Shown here one piece after another: positions 30,301 through 37,409 of a stretch of DNA of 64,000 nt. The stretch is from Streptomyces hygroscopicus (GTDB lineage: Bacteria; Actinomycetota; Actinomycetes; Streptomycetales; Streptomycetaceae). The notes under the pieces are model-generated. The model was not told the origin of the DNA and made no database searches. It saw only the letters and a program-made list of their open reading frames with translations. The position numbers and the translations under genes were made by a program. Positions within the stretch are counted from its first letter, which is position 1, and each line of letters starts with the position of its first letter. The DNA is taken from the NCBI GenBank assembly GCA_002021875.1, contig CP018627.1, positions 9,114,001 to 9,178,000 of the forward strand, in the 5' to 3' direction.

Positions 30301-33294
30301 GGGGGAGAGGCGGGTGCCCAGTGCGGTGTTGATGCGGTTGCACAGATCGCTGAGCGAGATCGAGTCGAAGCCGAGGTCCTTGAAGGTCCGCCCGGTGTCG
30401 AGCTCGGCCGCCGTCGTATGTCCGAGGACGGCGGCGGCCTGGGCCCGCACCTGATGGGCCACATCGAGGCCCTGGGCGAGGTCCGGGGCGAGGTCCTGGG
30501 CGAGGTCCTGGGCGAGGTCCGGGGCAAGGCCCGGGGCGAGGTCCGTGGCCGCCGGGGAGGCCACGGTGTCGAACCAGTGGCGCCGCCGCTGGAAGGCCCG
30601 GCCGGGCAGCTCGGCCCGGCGGGCGCCGGTCCCGGCGAACACCGTCGCCCAGTCGGGGGCGGCCCCGTGCACCCAGAGCTGGGCCAGCGAGAGGAGCAGT
30701 CGCCGGGTGTCGCCCTCGCCCCGGCGCAGGGTGCCGACGGCGAGGCCGCCCGTGTCCTGGACGGCGGTGGCGAGCACCGGGTGCGAACTGCTCTCCAGGA
30801 AGAGGGAGTTGCCGTCGGCGATCAGGCGCTGGACGGTGTCGTGGAAGCGGACCTGTTCGCGGAGGTTGCGGTACCAGTACGCGGCGTCCAGCGCCTCGCC
30901 CGCGATGGGGGCGGCGGTGACGGTCGAGTACATCGGCACGTCCCCGGCGCGCGGGGCGATCGGCGCCGCGAGCCGCAGGAACTCCTCGCGGATCGCCTCG
31001 ACATGCGGGGTGTGCGAGGCATACGCCGTGGCCACCGCGCGGTGGCGCAGCCCGGCGGCCTCCGCCCTGGCCATGACCTCGGCCAGCCCCTCCAGGCTGC
31101 CCCCGACCACCGTCGCGCCGGGACCGTTGACCGCGGCGATCCATACGTCGTCCCGGCCCGCGAACAGCTCGGCCGCCCGCTCCGCCGACGCGCCGATGGA
31201 CGCGAGACCGCCCCGGCCGATCAGCGCCCCGGCGAGTCGGCTGCGCACGGCGATCAGCCGGGCGCCGTCCTCCAGCGACAGCGCTCCGGCCGCGCAGGCC
31301 GCCGCGATCTCGCCCTGTGAGTGGCCCACCACCACCGACGGGACGACGCCGAGCGAACGCCACACCCGCGTCAGCGAGACCATCACGGCCCAGAGCGCGG
31401 GCTGCAGCACTTCCGCCCGCTCCAGCGCGGCGCCGTCCTCGGTCTCCCGCAGAACGTCGAGGAGATCCCAGTCGGTGTGCGGGGCCAGGGCCCGGGCGCA
31501 CCGGTCGATGGATGCGGCGAACACGGGCGAGACGTCGAGCAGTTCGGCGGCCATGCCCACCCACTGCGATCCCTGACCCGGAAAGACGAACACCGGACCC
31601 GCGGTCGACTCGCTCGCGGCCACCCCATTGACCACATGGGCGGAGGGCTCACCGGAGGCCAGCGCGTCCAGCCCGGCCAGGAACCCGTCGCGGTCCCCGG
31701 CCACCACCACGGCACGGTGTTCCAGTGCCGTTCGGTGTTCCGCGAGCGACCAAGCGATGTCGGCGGGGGAGACCTCACCGTCCGCCGCGAACTCCCGTAG
31801 CCGCGCCGCCTGCGCCCGCACTCCGGCGGCCGACCGACCCGAGACCACCCACGGCAGCACCCCACCGGCCAGGGCATCCGGGACACGGCTGCGGGCGCCC
31901 CCGGCACTGCCCCGCACGCCCGGGACACCGCCCCGCACGCCCGCGCCCCCGCCACCCTCCGCGAGCCGCCCCGCCGGGGCCCGCTCCACGATCACATGGG
32001 CGTTGGTCCCGCCGACGCCGAAGGATGACACCCCGGCGATCAGCGGCGCATCCGGGCGCGGCCACGCCGACAGCTCGGTCTGCACCCGCAGATTCCATTC
32101 CTCCAGCGGAATCGCGGGGTTGGGGGTGTGGAAGTTGAGGCTGGGCGGGAGGTGCGCCGCCTTGAGGCAGAGCAGGACCTTGATCAGGCCGGTGATGCCC
32201 GCGGCCCCTTCCAGATGGCCCACGTTCGTCTTGGCGGACCCCACCAGCAGCGGGCGGTCCTTCGTGCGCGCGGTGCCGACCACCTCGGCCAGCGCCGCCG
32301 CCTCGATGGGGTCGCCGACGGCCGTGCCGGTGCCGTGCAGTTCGACGTACTGCACCTCGTCGGGGCCGACTCCGGCCGCGACGTACGCCCGGCGCAGCAC
32401 CTCCTCCTGGGCGGTCCGGCTGGGGGTGGTGAGACTGTCCCCGCCGCCGTCGTTGTTGACCGCGCCGCCGCGCAGCACCCCATGGATCCGGTCGCCGTCG
32501 GCGAGCGCGCGGGCGAGGGGTTTGAGCAGCACCAGACCGCCGCCCTCGCCTCGGACGAAGCCGTTGGCCCGGGAGTCGAAGGTGAAACACCGGCCGTCCG
32601 GGGAGAGCCCACCGAAGCGTGCGGCGCTGAGCGCGCCGTCGTACGCGAGATTGAGGTGGACACCGCCCGCGAGAGCGGTGTCGCATTCGCCGTTGCGCAG
32701 GCTCTGGCAGGCCGTGTGCACCGCGACCAGCGAGGACGACTGACCCGAGTCCACCACCATGCTGGGGCCGCGGGTCCGCAGCAGATAGGAGAGCCGGTTG
32801 GCGATCATGCCGCGCTGGAGACCGGTCAGGGTGTGATGGGTGACCGCTGAGTCGCCGTGCCGCCGCAGCAAAGTGGCGTAGTCGTCGTTGATGGCGCCGA
32901 CGAACACCCCTGTCCGCCCTTGCGCGATCCGGGCCGGGGTGAGGCCCGCGTCTTCCAGGGTTTCCCAGCCGAGTTCGAGCATCAGCCGCTGCTGGGGGTC
33001 CATGGCGGCGGCCTCGCGCGGCGATATACCGAAGAAGTCGGCGTCGAAGTGGTCCACCCGGTCCAGGAAGGCGCCGAATTCCATCCCCGCTTCGGCTTCG
33101 GGCCCGGACCCGCCGCCGGATTGATGTGGCGCCCATCGATCTTCCGGTACGGAAGTCACCGTGTCCGCGCCGTCGTTGAGCAGCCGCCAGAATTCCTCGG
33201 GCGTCCGGGCTCCCGGTAAACGACAGGAGAAACCGATGACCGCTACCGAATCATGGACATGGTGATGCCATGGCGAATCGGCGACTGTGGACAA
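24076..33294 (-). CDS. Type I polyketide synthase, loading module, module 1 and KS-AT of module 2 (frameshifted at its 3' end)
   Basis: It starts at a TTG at 33294 with GGGGGAG 9 bases upstream and a stop just before. The loading module has a KSQ domain in which the active cysteine is glutamine (DSGQSSS, Gln 185), an AT (Ser 659, YASH at 758) and an ACP (Ser 978). It should decarboxylate methylmalonyl-ACP to a propionyl starter. Module 1 is KS (Cys 1212), AT (Ser 1672) and ACP (Ser 2012) with no reduction. Module 2 begins with KS (Cys 2268) and AT (Ser 2717, YASH at 2817). Near residue 2915 the frame shifts and the last about 155 residues are an arginine/proline-rich out-of-frame tail. All ATs are of the methylmalonyl type (GHSQG, YASH). 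Confidence 0.93.
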   Translation of the reverse strand: MSTVADSPWHHHVHDSVAVIGFSCRLPGARTPEEFWRLLNDGADTVTSVPEDRWAPHQSGGGSGPEAEAGMEFGAFLDRVDHFDADFFGISPREAAAMDPQQRLMLELGWETLEDAGLTPARIAQGRTGVFVGAINDDYATLLRRHGDSAVTHHTLTGLQRGMIANRLSYLLRTRGPSMVVDSGQSSSLVAVHTACQSLRNGECDTALAGGVHLNLAYDGALSAARFGGLSPDGRCFTFDSRANGFVRGEGGGLVLLKPLARALADGDRIHGVLRGGAVNNDGGGDSLTTPSRTAQEEVLRRAYVAAGVGPDEVQYVELHGTGTAVGDPIEAAALAEVVGTARTKDRPLLVGSAKTNVGHLEGAAGITGLIKVLLCLKAAHLPPSLNFHTPNPAIPLEEWNLRVQTELSAWPRPDAPLIAGVSSFGVGGTNAHVIVERAPAGRLAEGGGGAGVRGGVPGVRGSAGGARSRVPDALAGGVLPWVVSGRSAAGVRAQAARLREFAADGEVSPADIAWSLAEHRTALEHRAVVVAGDRDGFLAGLDALASGEPSAHVVNGVAASESTAGPVFVFPGQGSQWVGMAAELLDVSPVFAASIDRCARALAPHTDWDLLDVLRETEDGAALERAEVLQPALWAVMVSLTRVWRSLGVVPSVVVGHSQGEIAAACAAGALSLEDGARLIAVRSRLAGALIGRGGLASIGASAERAAELFAGRDDVWIAAVNGPGATVVGGSLEGLAEVMARAEAAGLRHRAVATAYASHTPHVEAIREEFLRLAAPIAPRAGDVPMYSTVTAAPIAGEALDAAYWYRNLREQVRFHDTVQRLIADGNSLFLESSSHPVLATAVQDTGGLAVGTLRRGEGDTRRLLLSLAQLWVHGAAPDWATVFAGTGARRAELPGRAFQRRRHWFDTVASPAATDLAPGLAPDLAQDLAQDLAPDLAQGLDVAHQVRAQAAAVLGHTTAAELDTGRTFKDLGFDSISLSDLCNRINTALGTRLSPAALFSHPTPARLAEHLAATTSTSATGPAPSGAPPAPAAATGRDEPIAIIAMSCRLPGGVRSPEDLWRLVADGRDAISPFPDDRGWDLERLHAAEGAGSSFARSGGFIDGATDFDARFFGISPREALAMDPQQRLLLETSWELLERAGIAPGALRASRTGVFVGTMDQEYGPRLHEAPEAVDGYLLTGKTASVASGRIAYLLGLTGPAITLDTACSSSLVALHLAVQSLRRGESSLALAGGVTVLNTPGIFTEFSRQGGLSRDGRCKAFAAGADGTGMAEGVGMLLVERLSDARRNGHRVLGVIRGTAVNQDGASNGLTAPNGLSQEQVVRQALADAHLTPSDVDLIEAHGTGTALGDPIEAQALLATYGRNRPADRPVLLGSVKSNIGHTQAAAGVAGVIKSVMAMRHGVVPATLHVDEPTPHVDWASGGVELVTEGRPWPEAGRARRAGVSSFGISGTNAHMVLEEPPPAAVPSPAARPATSAVAVWTEGVLPWVVSGRTPAALRAQAARLRAFAADSDASPSDVGWALATQRAALEHRAVVVAGDRDDFLAGLDAIASGEPAGQVIGGAVEGASEGAAGPVFVFPGQGSQWVGMAAELLAVSTVFAESIDRCAQALAPHIGWDLLDVLRETGDDAALERVDMVQPALWAVMVSLAQVWRSLGVEPSAVVGHSQGEIAAACVAGVLSLEDGARLVALRSRLIARELAGLGGMVSLATSADQAHELLTGRDDVWIAAVNGPTSTVVAGSPTGLADVMAQAEATAIRARAIAVDYASHTPHVERIREQLLQLAAPITPRTGDIPMYSTVTATPVNGATLDAEYWYRNLRQPVRLHHTLQALLGDGHTRFLESSAHPVLTTAVEETGHAADRPVLATGTLRRDHGGVRQLLGALATLWAHGVDPDWTAVFASGATAPVDLPTYAFQRERYWLTPIGPAAAVRVDLPSAAATEGPEAAEGPEALDGFARRVTDAAEGAPRLRVALDEVCRHAAAVLGLSSVGEVETRKVFRDLGFDSLTAVELRNRLATATGTALAPSVVFDHPTPLALAEHLLDRITGRDTAGADPYATGAVVPGAVVPGAVVPGAVVPGAVVPGAAAMDEAIAIVATSCRFPAGVRSPEDLWRLLMSDQDTLSPFPADRGWDLDALYHPDPERPGSSYVHQGGFLPDAADFDADFFGISPREATAMDPQQRLLLETSWEALEHAGIDPLSLRGSRTGVFIGLVPHGYGGEGADTKGAEGYLFTGAAGSVASGRVAYSLGLTGPAVTVDTACSSSLVALHLAVQALRNGDCGMALVGGVSVISTPGVFSEFSHQRGLAPDGRCKPFAAAADGTAWAEGAGVLLVERLSEARRNGHQVLAVVRGSAVNQDGASNGLTAPNGPAQQAVIRQALANARLTPSDVDVIEAHGTGTALGDPIEAQALLATYGQARSADRPALLGSMKAHVGHTGAAAGVAGIIKMVLALRHGVVPRTLHVDEPTPQVDWASGAVTLVTANTRWPEAERARRAAVSSFGVSGTNAHVILEAAPHAETTTESAPTEGALPWVISARSEPALRAQAAQLRAFAATSDRHPADIGWTLAQHRAPLEHRAVIVATDRDTFLAGLDAIATGEPAPHVVSGIVSGEPPSGAVFVFPGQGSQWVGMAAELLDSSVAFAESIDQCAQALAPHIDWDLLDVLRETGDDTALERVDVVQPALWAVMVSLAQVWRSLGIEPSAVIGHSQGEIAAACVAGALTLEDGARLIALRSRLIAEELAGHGGMVSLTTPADQAHELLTGHDDVWIATVNGPTATVIAGTPTALTDVMAQAEAIGIRARAIAVDYASHTPHVERIRDQLLQLAAPITPRTGDIPMYSTVTAAPIDGATLDAEYWYRNLRQPVRFHDTVHTLVTDGHTLFLETSPHPVLTTAIQETGTHATGTPHPPPQPRWHPATPHHPRHPLDPRPHPQLANPPHPPHHHPHRPPHLPLPTPPLLAGHRGPAPAPRYGGPGCARGFLGGRGARGPGGAGADPAVGRFTGGVDDPAARAVGVASTAERGVHDGCVAVSRGLEAAARHHRARAVRHVARGPRARAEGRGAA
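24390..25896. repeat. 1.5 kb near-identical repeat, copy in PKS module 2 AT region
   Basis: This is the partner of 19369-20883. Similarity begins at the QRHHYWL region after the AT and stops abruptly at the KS end near 25896, where the two genes diverge. A shorter part of the same block, around the post-YASH segment, recurs in module 1 at about 27795-28000. Confidence 0.85.
24549..24555. other. Frameshift site in PKS module 2 (7 extra bases)
   Basis: The paralogous AT of module 3 reads GAGGGTGCCGG on the plus strand at 19521-19531. Here it is GAGGGTGGGGGGTGCCGG, with GGGGGGT inserted beside a 15-base tandem repeat (GCCGGTGGCGTGGGT, two copies there, one here). The net change of seven bases switches frame and separates the AT from the KR-ACP. 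A G-run next to a tandem repeat is a common place for assembly error as well as real slippage. Confidence 0.85.
27021..27095. repeat. Five tandem 15-base repeats in the ACP-KS linker of PKS module 1
   Basis: Five copies of CACCCGGCACAACGG (one with a single change) encode PGAVV repeats between the module 1 ACP and the module 2 KS. They keep frame, so they alter only linker length. Confidence 0.9.
30472..30543. repeat. Six tandem 12-base repeats in the AT-ACP linker of the loading module
   Basis: Six units of the type CTGGGCGAGGTC or CGGGGCGAGGTC encode a DLAQ/DLAP repeat just before the loading ACP. The repeat is in frame and probably a flexible linker. Confidence 0.85.
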
Positions 33295-33651
33295 CTAGGT
33301 ACACTCCCCCGTGACCTGGTGACCTGACGTATTTATCGCACCGTGCAATCCGGCCTTGATCGGTGACGTGATGACTCGATGGAACGGCGGAACGCGAATA
33401 ACCGATTGACATGACGGCTGGATGGTGGTCATGGCACGACAAAGATCAACTGTCGTGAAGGTACCTCAGCGTCCGAGAGACGCGCAAGCATGTTCGGGAA
33501 CCCTGTTCGGGAGCCATGTTCCGCTGCTGATAGGGCCGTTGGTGGCGACCGTTCGCTTTCAACGAAAGAAAATGGATGGCGCCCTCGCGCGGGGATGGGC
33601 TACGGTTTCCCCGTTCAGTGTTGGCCCGTGTTGCTACGCGTTGAGGAAAGC
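33295..33651. promoter_or_regulatory. Divergent promoter region of the PKS and rsgA genes, with a candidate operator
   Basis: About 370 bases separate the PKS start from the rsgA leader peptide. I found no credible gene here. It holds an inverted repeat, CACGACA-N9-TGTCGTG at 33435-33457, a good size for a dimeric repressor site. A direct repeat of GTGACCTG lies at 33311-33326 next to the PKS start. An A-rich tract (AACGAAAGAAAAT) near 33560 is suitable for the rsgA promoter. Which protein binds is unknown; no regulator gene is adjacent. Confidence 0.5.
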
Positions 33652-33668
33652 AGGAGGTGAGGACATTG

Positions 33669-33740
33669 ATGACGGTCACGGTGGCGAGCGCCGCTCGCGT
33701 TCAGGAGTTCCTCGTTTCCACCCCTGCGGCCTCCGGCTGA
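33669..33740 (+). CDS. 23-residue leader peptide upstream of rsgA
   Basis: A short frame from the ATG at 33669 to TGA at 33738 encodes MTVTVASAARVQEFLVSTPA followed by ASG. It is preceded by AGGAGGTGA at 33652-33660, an almost perfect complement of the 16S rRNA tail, eight bases from the ATG; a TTG at 33666 is also in frame. Such a strong ribosome binding site on a tiny frame argues that it is translated. The last codons form the left arm of a hairpin and the stop codon lies in the loop, so the ribosome position would control that structure. No specific amino acid is over-represented, which fits sensing of translation itself rather than one amino acid. Confidence 0.7.
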   Translation: MTVTVASAARVQEFLVSTPAASG

Positions 33741-33758
33741 CACCTCTTCGGAGGCCGC
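33726..33758 (+). terminator. Attenuator-like hairpin between the leader peptide and rsgA
   Basis: A perfect 10-base stem, GCGGCCTCCG/CGGAGGCCGC, with a 13-base loop. The left arm overlaps the last leader codons and the loop includes the leader stop codon. It is followed by TCTTCGAAGGGTTT and lies 19 bases before the rsgA start. A ribosome paused at or before the stop would block the stem. Confidence 0.6.
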
Positions 33759-33777
33759 TCTTCGAAGGGTTTCCTCC

Positions 33778-34887
33778 GTGTTCAACACTTCCCCTGACTC
33801 CGCGTCTTCGCACGCTCTCACCGCCTATGGCTGGGACGACGGCTGGGCGGACGCGTTCGCCCCGTACGCCGCGCAGGACCTGATGCCCGGGCGGGTGCTC
33901 CGCGTGGACCGTGGCCTGTGCGATCTCGTCACGCCCCTGGGCACCGTACGGGCGGACACCGAGCTGGTGACGCCGCGCGATCCGATGCGGATCGTGTGCA
34001 CCGGCGACTGGGCCGCCGTGGACGCCGAGGGCGATCCGCGCTACGTCCGGACGCTGCTGCCGCGCCGTACCGCCCTCGTACGGTCCACCTCGTCGAAGCG
34101 CTCGGACGGCCAGGTGCTGGCGGCCAACGCCGACCACGCCGTCATCGCCGTCTCGCTCGCCGCCGAACTCGACCTGGGCCGGGTGGAGCGGTTCACCGCG
34201 CTGGCCTGGGAGAGCGGCGCCCAGCCGCTGCTCGTCCTCACCAAGGCCGACCTGGTGCCCGATCCGGACACCCTGGGCCATCTGGTGTCCGACACCGAGA
34301 CGGCGGCGCCCGGTGTGCGGGTGCTGCCGGTCAGCTCCGCCACGGGGGAGGGGCTGGAGGAGCTCGGCGCCCTGCTCGCCCCCGGCACCTCGGTGCTGCT
34401 CGGCCAGTCCGGCGCGGGCAAGTCCACGCTGGCGAACGCGCTGGTGGGCGCGGCCGTCCAGGACGTACGCGCCATCCGTGACAGCGACGGCAAGGGGCGG
34501 CACACGACGACCACCCGCGATCTGCTGCCCCTGCCCTCGGGCGGGGTGCTGATCGACACCCCGGGGCTGCGCGGGGTGGGGATGTGGGACGCCGAAGGCG
34601 GTGTCGCACAGGCGTTCGCCGAGATCGAGGAGCTCGCCGAGCGGTGCCGCTTCCCCGACTGCGCACACGAGGTCGAGCCGGGGTGCGCGGTGCTCGCCGC
34701 GATCGACGACGGCTCGCTGCCGGAGCGGCGGCTGGAGAGCTACCGCAAGCTGCTGCGGGAGAACGAGCGGCTCGCGGCCCGTACGGACGCGCGGCTGCGA
34801 GCCGAGATGCGGCGGGACTGGAAGCAGCGGCAGGCGCTCGGCCGCCACATGATGGAGCGCAAGCGCGGACCGATGCGCAAGCCGTAG
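33778..34887 (+). CDS. rsgA: RsgA-like ribosome small-subunit GTPase
   Basis: RsgA is a circularly permuted GTPase that helps the 30S subunit mature. The 369-residue product shows the permuted motif order: TKADL (G4), then GQSGAGKST (G1), then DTPGLRG (G3). The C-terminal zinc knuckle follows (RCRFPDCAHEVEPGC). The GTG at 33778 has GAAGGG 8 bases upstream and lies 37 bases after the leader-peptide stop. The leader and hairpin suggest expression is induced when translation is disturbed, for example by a ribosome-targeting compound. Streptomyces genomes often have more than one RsgA-like protein, so this may be a specialised copy rather than the housekeeping one; that is inference. Confidence 0.93.
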   Translation: MFNTSPDSASSHALTAYGWDDGWADAFAPYAAQDLMPGRVLRVDRGLCDLVTPLGTVRADTELVTPRDPMRIVCTGDWAAVDAEGDPRYVRTLLPRRTALVRSTSSKRSDGQVLAANADHAVIAVSLAAELDLGRVERFTALAWESGAQPLLVLTKADLVPDPDTLGHLVSDTETAAPGVRVLPVSSATGEGLEELGALLAPGTSVLLGQSGAGKSTLANALVGAAVQDVRAIRDSDGKGRHTTTTRDLLPLPSGGVLIDTPGLRGVGMWDAEGGVAQAFAEIEELAERCRFPDCAHEVEPGCAVLAAIDDGSLPERRLESYRKLLRENERLAARTDARLRAEMRRDWKQRQALGRHMMERKRGPMRKP

Positions 34888-34904
34888 CGGTACGCCCTGG
34901 GGGC

Positions 34905-34919
34905 GCCCCCCGGGGGGGC
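34905..34919. terminator. Short GC hairpin after rsgA
   Basis: GCCCCCC is followed directly by GGGGGGGC, 17 bases after the rsgA stop. A G/C-only stem with no T-run is a weak terminator candidate. The rest of 34888-35060 shows no gene. Confidence 0.3.
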
Positions 34920-35060
34920 TGGGGGCAGGTGCCGTCGGGTTGCGTCGGTGGGGTGACGCCGGTCGGGTTACCCCATCTGGTCGGCCCGGGCGTCCGGACG
35001 TCGGCTCACCGGCGTGCGGAGGGCATCGGCACCGGTCGGCTCACGGCCCGGATCGTTGCG

Positions 35061-35459
35061 TCAGCTCACGGTCCGGCTCGTGGCCCCGGGCACGTCCTCC
35101 AGCCCCCAGCTGTACACCCAGCGCGGATGGATCCGGATGACCTCGTCGCTCGCCTGGGCGCCGAGGTCATGCGGCCCCACGCGCCGCTCCGCCTCCCCGC
35201 GGATCTCCACCCCGCACACCAACCACGGCTGCTCGCTCACCAGGCTGTCGACGACCAGCGCCACCTTCGGATTCGTCCCGGTGTTGCGCCACTTCTTCGT
35301 CCTGCCCATGGCGAAGCCGCCGATGTCGACCGTGCCGTCCTTGTTGAGGAAGAACGCCACCGGGTTCGCCTGCGGCTGGCCGTCCGCGTCCACGGTGGCC
35401 AACCGGCCGATCCGCTGCGATCTGAGATATCCGGCCTCGGGTTCCGTGAAAACAGTCAT
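35061..35459 (-). CDS. PPOX-class (pyridoxamine 5'-phosphate oxidase fold) F420- or flavin-dependent oxidoreductase
   Basis: The 132-residue protein has the split-barrel fold of the pyridoxamine 5'-phosphate oxidase superfamily. The opening RIGRLATVDADGQPQANPVAFFLN strand pair and the central KVALVVDSL are typical of the small actinobacterial members, many of which bind F420. It ends with PRWVYSWGLEDVPG, another usual feature. The ATG at 35459 gives normal family length; no strong ribosome binding site is seen, so translation may be leaderless. It is divergent from the flavoprotein gene at 35623. The substrate is unknown. Confidence 0.88.
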   Translation of the reverse strand: MTVFTEPEAGYLRSQRIGRLATVDADGQPQANPVAFFLNKDGTVDIGGFAMGRTKKWRNTGTNPKVALVVDSLVSEQPWLVCGVEIRGEAERRVGPHDLGAQASDEVIRIHPRWVYSWGLEDVPGATSRTVS

Positions 35460-35622
35460 GCGATCACTGTCGCGCGTCCGCGACCGGTGCGCATGAGCTG
35501 AGGGACCGGCACCACCTGCGCCAAGAGCGCTCGACCGAAACGCCGATTCGGGTGGCTGTGCGCGGTAACTCGGCGCCACGATGACCCTGAGACGGTGATA
35601 CGGAACGAGAGAGCGAGTTGCG

Positions 35623-37074
35623 ATGAACCAGGCCAGGGACGAGTACGACGTCATCGTGCTGGGCGCGGGCCCGGTCGGCGAGAATGTGGCCGACCGGACC
35701 CGCGCGGCCGGGCTCTCCACGGCGATCGTGGAGCGTGAGCTGGTCGGCGGTGAGTGTTCGTACTGGGCCTGCGTCCCCAGTAAGGCGCTGCTGCGCCCGG
35801 TGCTCGCGCGGGCCGAGGCACGCCAGGTGCCGGGGCTGCGGCAGGCGGTCGGCGGAGCGCTGTCCGCGGCCGATGTCTTCGCGTACCGCGACAAGCAGGT
35901 CGGCAACTGGAAGGACGACGGTGCGCTCCCCTGGCTGGAGTCGGCCGGAATCGACTTGGTGCGCGGCCACGGGCGGCTGGTCGGGCCGCAGCGGGTCGCG
36001 GTGACGCCGCCGGACGGATCCGGCGGCGACGAGCGGATCCTCACCGCCCGGCACGCCGTGGCCGTCTGCACCGGAACCCGGGCCTCGCTGCCCGGCCTGC
36101 CCGGGATCGCCGACGTCCACCCCTGGACCAGCCGGGAGGCCACCAGCTCCTCCTCGGTGCCGGAGCGGCTGATCATCGTGGGCGGCGGTGTGGTGGCCTG
36201 CGAGATGGCCACGGCCTGGAACGGCCTCGGCTCGCGCGTCACCGTGCTGGTGCGCGGCTCCGGGCTGCTGGAGCGGATCGAGCCGTTCGCGGGCGAGCTG
36301 GTGGCCGAGACGCTGAGGGAGGCCGGGGTCGAGATCCGCACCGGTACGTCGGTGAAGGACCTCGCCCGGCCGGGTGGGACGGACGGACCGGTCACGGTGA
36401 CCCTGGAGAGCGGGGAACGGCTCGAGGCGGACGAGGTGCTGTTCGCCACCGGGCGCACCCCGCACACCGATGACCTGGGCCTGGAGACGGTGGGCCTCGA
36501 ACCGGGCGGGTGGCTGACGGTCGACGAGACCTGCCGGGTCCGGGACGTGCCGGACGGCTGGCTGTACGGGGTGGGCGACGTCAACCACCAGGCGCTCCTC
36601 ACCCACCAGGGCAAATACCAGGCGCGGATCGCGGGCGCGGCGATCGGGGCACGCGCGCGGGGCGTCACGCGGCTGGACACGGACCGCTGGGGCGAGTACG
36701 CGACCACCGCGGACGAGGCGGCCGTACCGCAGGTCGTCTTCACCGACCCGGAGGTCGCCGCGGTCGGGCTGACCGCCGAGCAGGCCGAGGCCGAGGGCCG
36801 CAGCATCCGCGTCGTCGACGTCGACATGGGGCAGGTCGAGGGCGCGGTGCTGTACGCGGACGGTTACCGGGGCCAGGCCCGTATGGTCGTCGACCTGGAC
36901 CGGGGTCATCCGATCGGCATCACGTTCGTCGGGCCCGGGGTCAGCGAACTGCTCCACTCGGCGACGATCGCCATTGCGGGCGAGGTGCCCATCGAGCGGC
37001 TGTGGCATGCGGTGCCGTCGTTCCCCACGATCAGCGAGGTCTGGCTGCGGCTCCTGGAGGCGTACCGGGGCTGA
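35623..37074 (+). CDS. FAD-dependent pyridine nucleotide-disulfide oxidoreductase
   Basis: The 483-residue product belongs to the dihydrolipoamide dehydrogenase/mercuric reductase/glutathione reductase group. It has the FAD-binding GAGPVGENVA near residue 14, a redox-active CX4C pair (CSYWAC, Cys 45 and 50) before VPSK, the NAD(P)H-binding GGGVVACEMA, and the second FAD motif GVGDVN. Near the C-terminus HAVPSFPTISE gives the family's His-Glu region in altered form. It is not next to lipoyl or mercury genes, so the substrate is open; reduction of a disulfide or quinone is most likely. GAGAGAG lies upstream of the ATG. Confidence 0.9.
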   Translation: MNQARDEYDVIVLGAGPVGENVADRTRAAGLSTAIVERELVGGECSYWACVPSKALLRPVLARAEARQVPGLRQAVGGALSAADVFAYRDKQVGNWKDDGALPWLESAGIDLVRGHGRLVGPQRVAVTPPDGSGGDERILTARHAVAVCTGTRASLPGLPGIADVHPWTSREATSSSSVPERLIIVGGGVVACEMATAWNGLGSRVTVLVRGSGLLERIEPFAGELVAETLREAGVEIRTGTSVKDLARPGGTDGPVTVTLESGERLEADEVLFATGRTPHTDDLGLETVGLEPGGWLTVDETCRVRDVPDGWLYGVGDVNHQALLTHQGKYQARIAGAAIGARARGVTRLDTDRWGEYATTADEAAVPQVVFTDPEVAAVGLTAEQAEAEGRSIRVVDVDMGQVEGAVLYADGYRGQARMVVDLDRGHPIGITFVGPGVSELLHSATIAIAGEVPIERLWHAVPSFPTISEVWLRLLEAYRG

Positions 37075-37144
37075 GCTGAGGGCTGAGGGCGGGGGCGTGG
37101 GCCGCTTTGGGCCCACTGGGGCCCAGGGCACGTGGGCCCCAGGG

Positions 37145-37199
37145 CACGCGGGTCCCGGGTCACATGGGCCCGGGTCACATGGGCCCGGGTCACATGGGG
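37145..37199. repeat. Tandem 15-base repeats in the flavoprotein-PP2C intergenic region
   Basis: CACATGGGCCCGGGT occurs twice in full (37161-37190), with a degenerate copy before (37145-37160) and a partial copy after. The repeats are rich in GGGCCC palindromes and lie in a 335-base gap (37075-37409) with no credible gene. Confidence 0.75.
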
Positions 37200-37409
37200 T
37201 CTCCCTGGGCCTGGGGCGCGAGGGGCCGCATCGCGTTCGGGGTGCGTGGGATCGCCTTGGGCCCGGCCCCTGGCCCCTTCCTGGTCTGTTCTTTGGCTCC
37301 GTCCGATGTCCCCGAGGGCGCGTCCCGCGGGCTTGAGCGGGTCTTGGGCGGGCCTCGTGCCGGTCATCGCGTGGTGTTCCCGTGGAGCCTCCCTGTGGAC
37401 AATGTGGGG

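Noticed and set aside
33422..33883. A 153-codon plus-strand frame across the PKS-rsgA gap
   Set aside because: It overlaps the start of rsgA in another frame, has no ribosome binding site and shows no family features.
37107..37409. Upstream extension of the PP2C-like gene by about 100 codons
   Set aside because: The extension is made of the intergenic tandem repeats and shows no conserved sequence; MSQQGDRRRHEDDWWG is the recognisable start.
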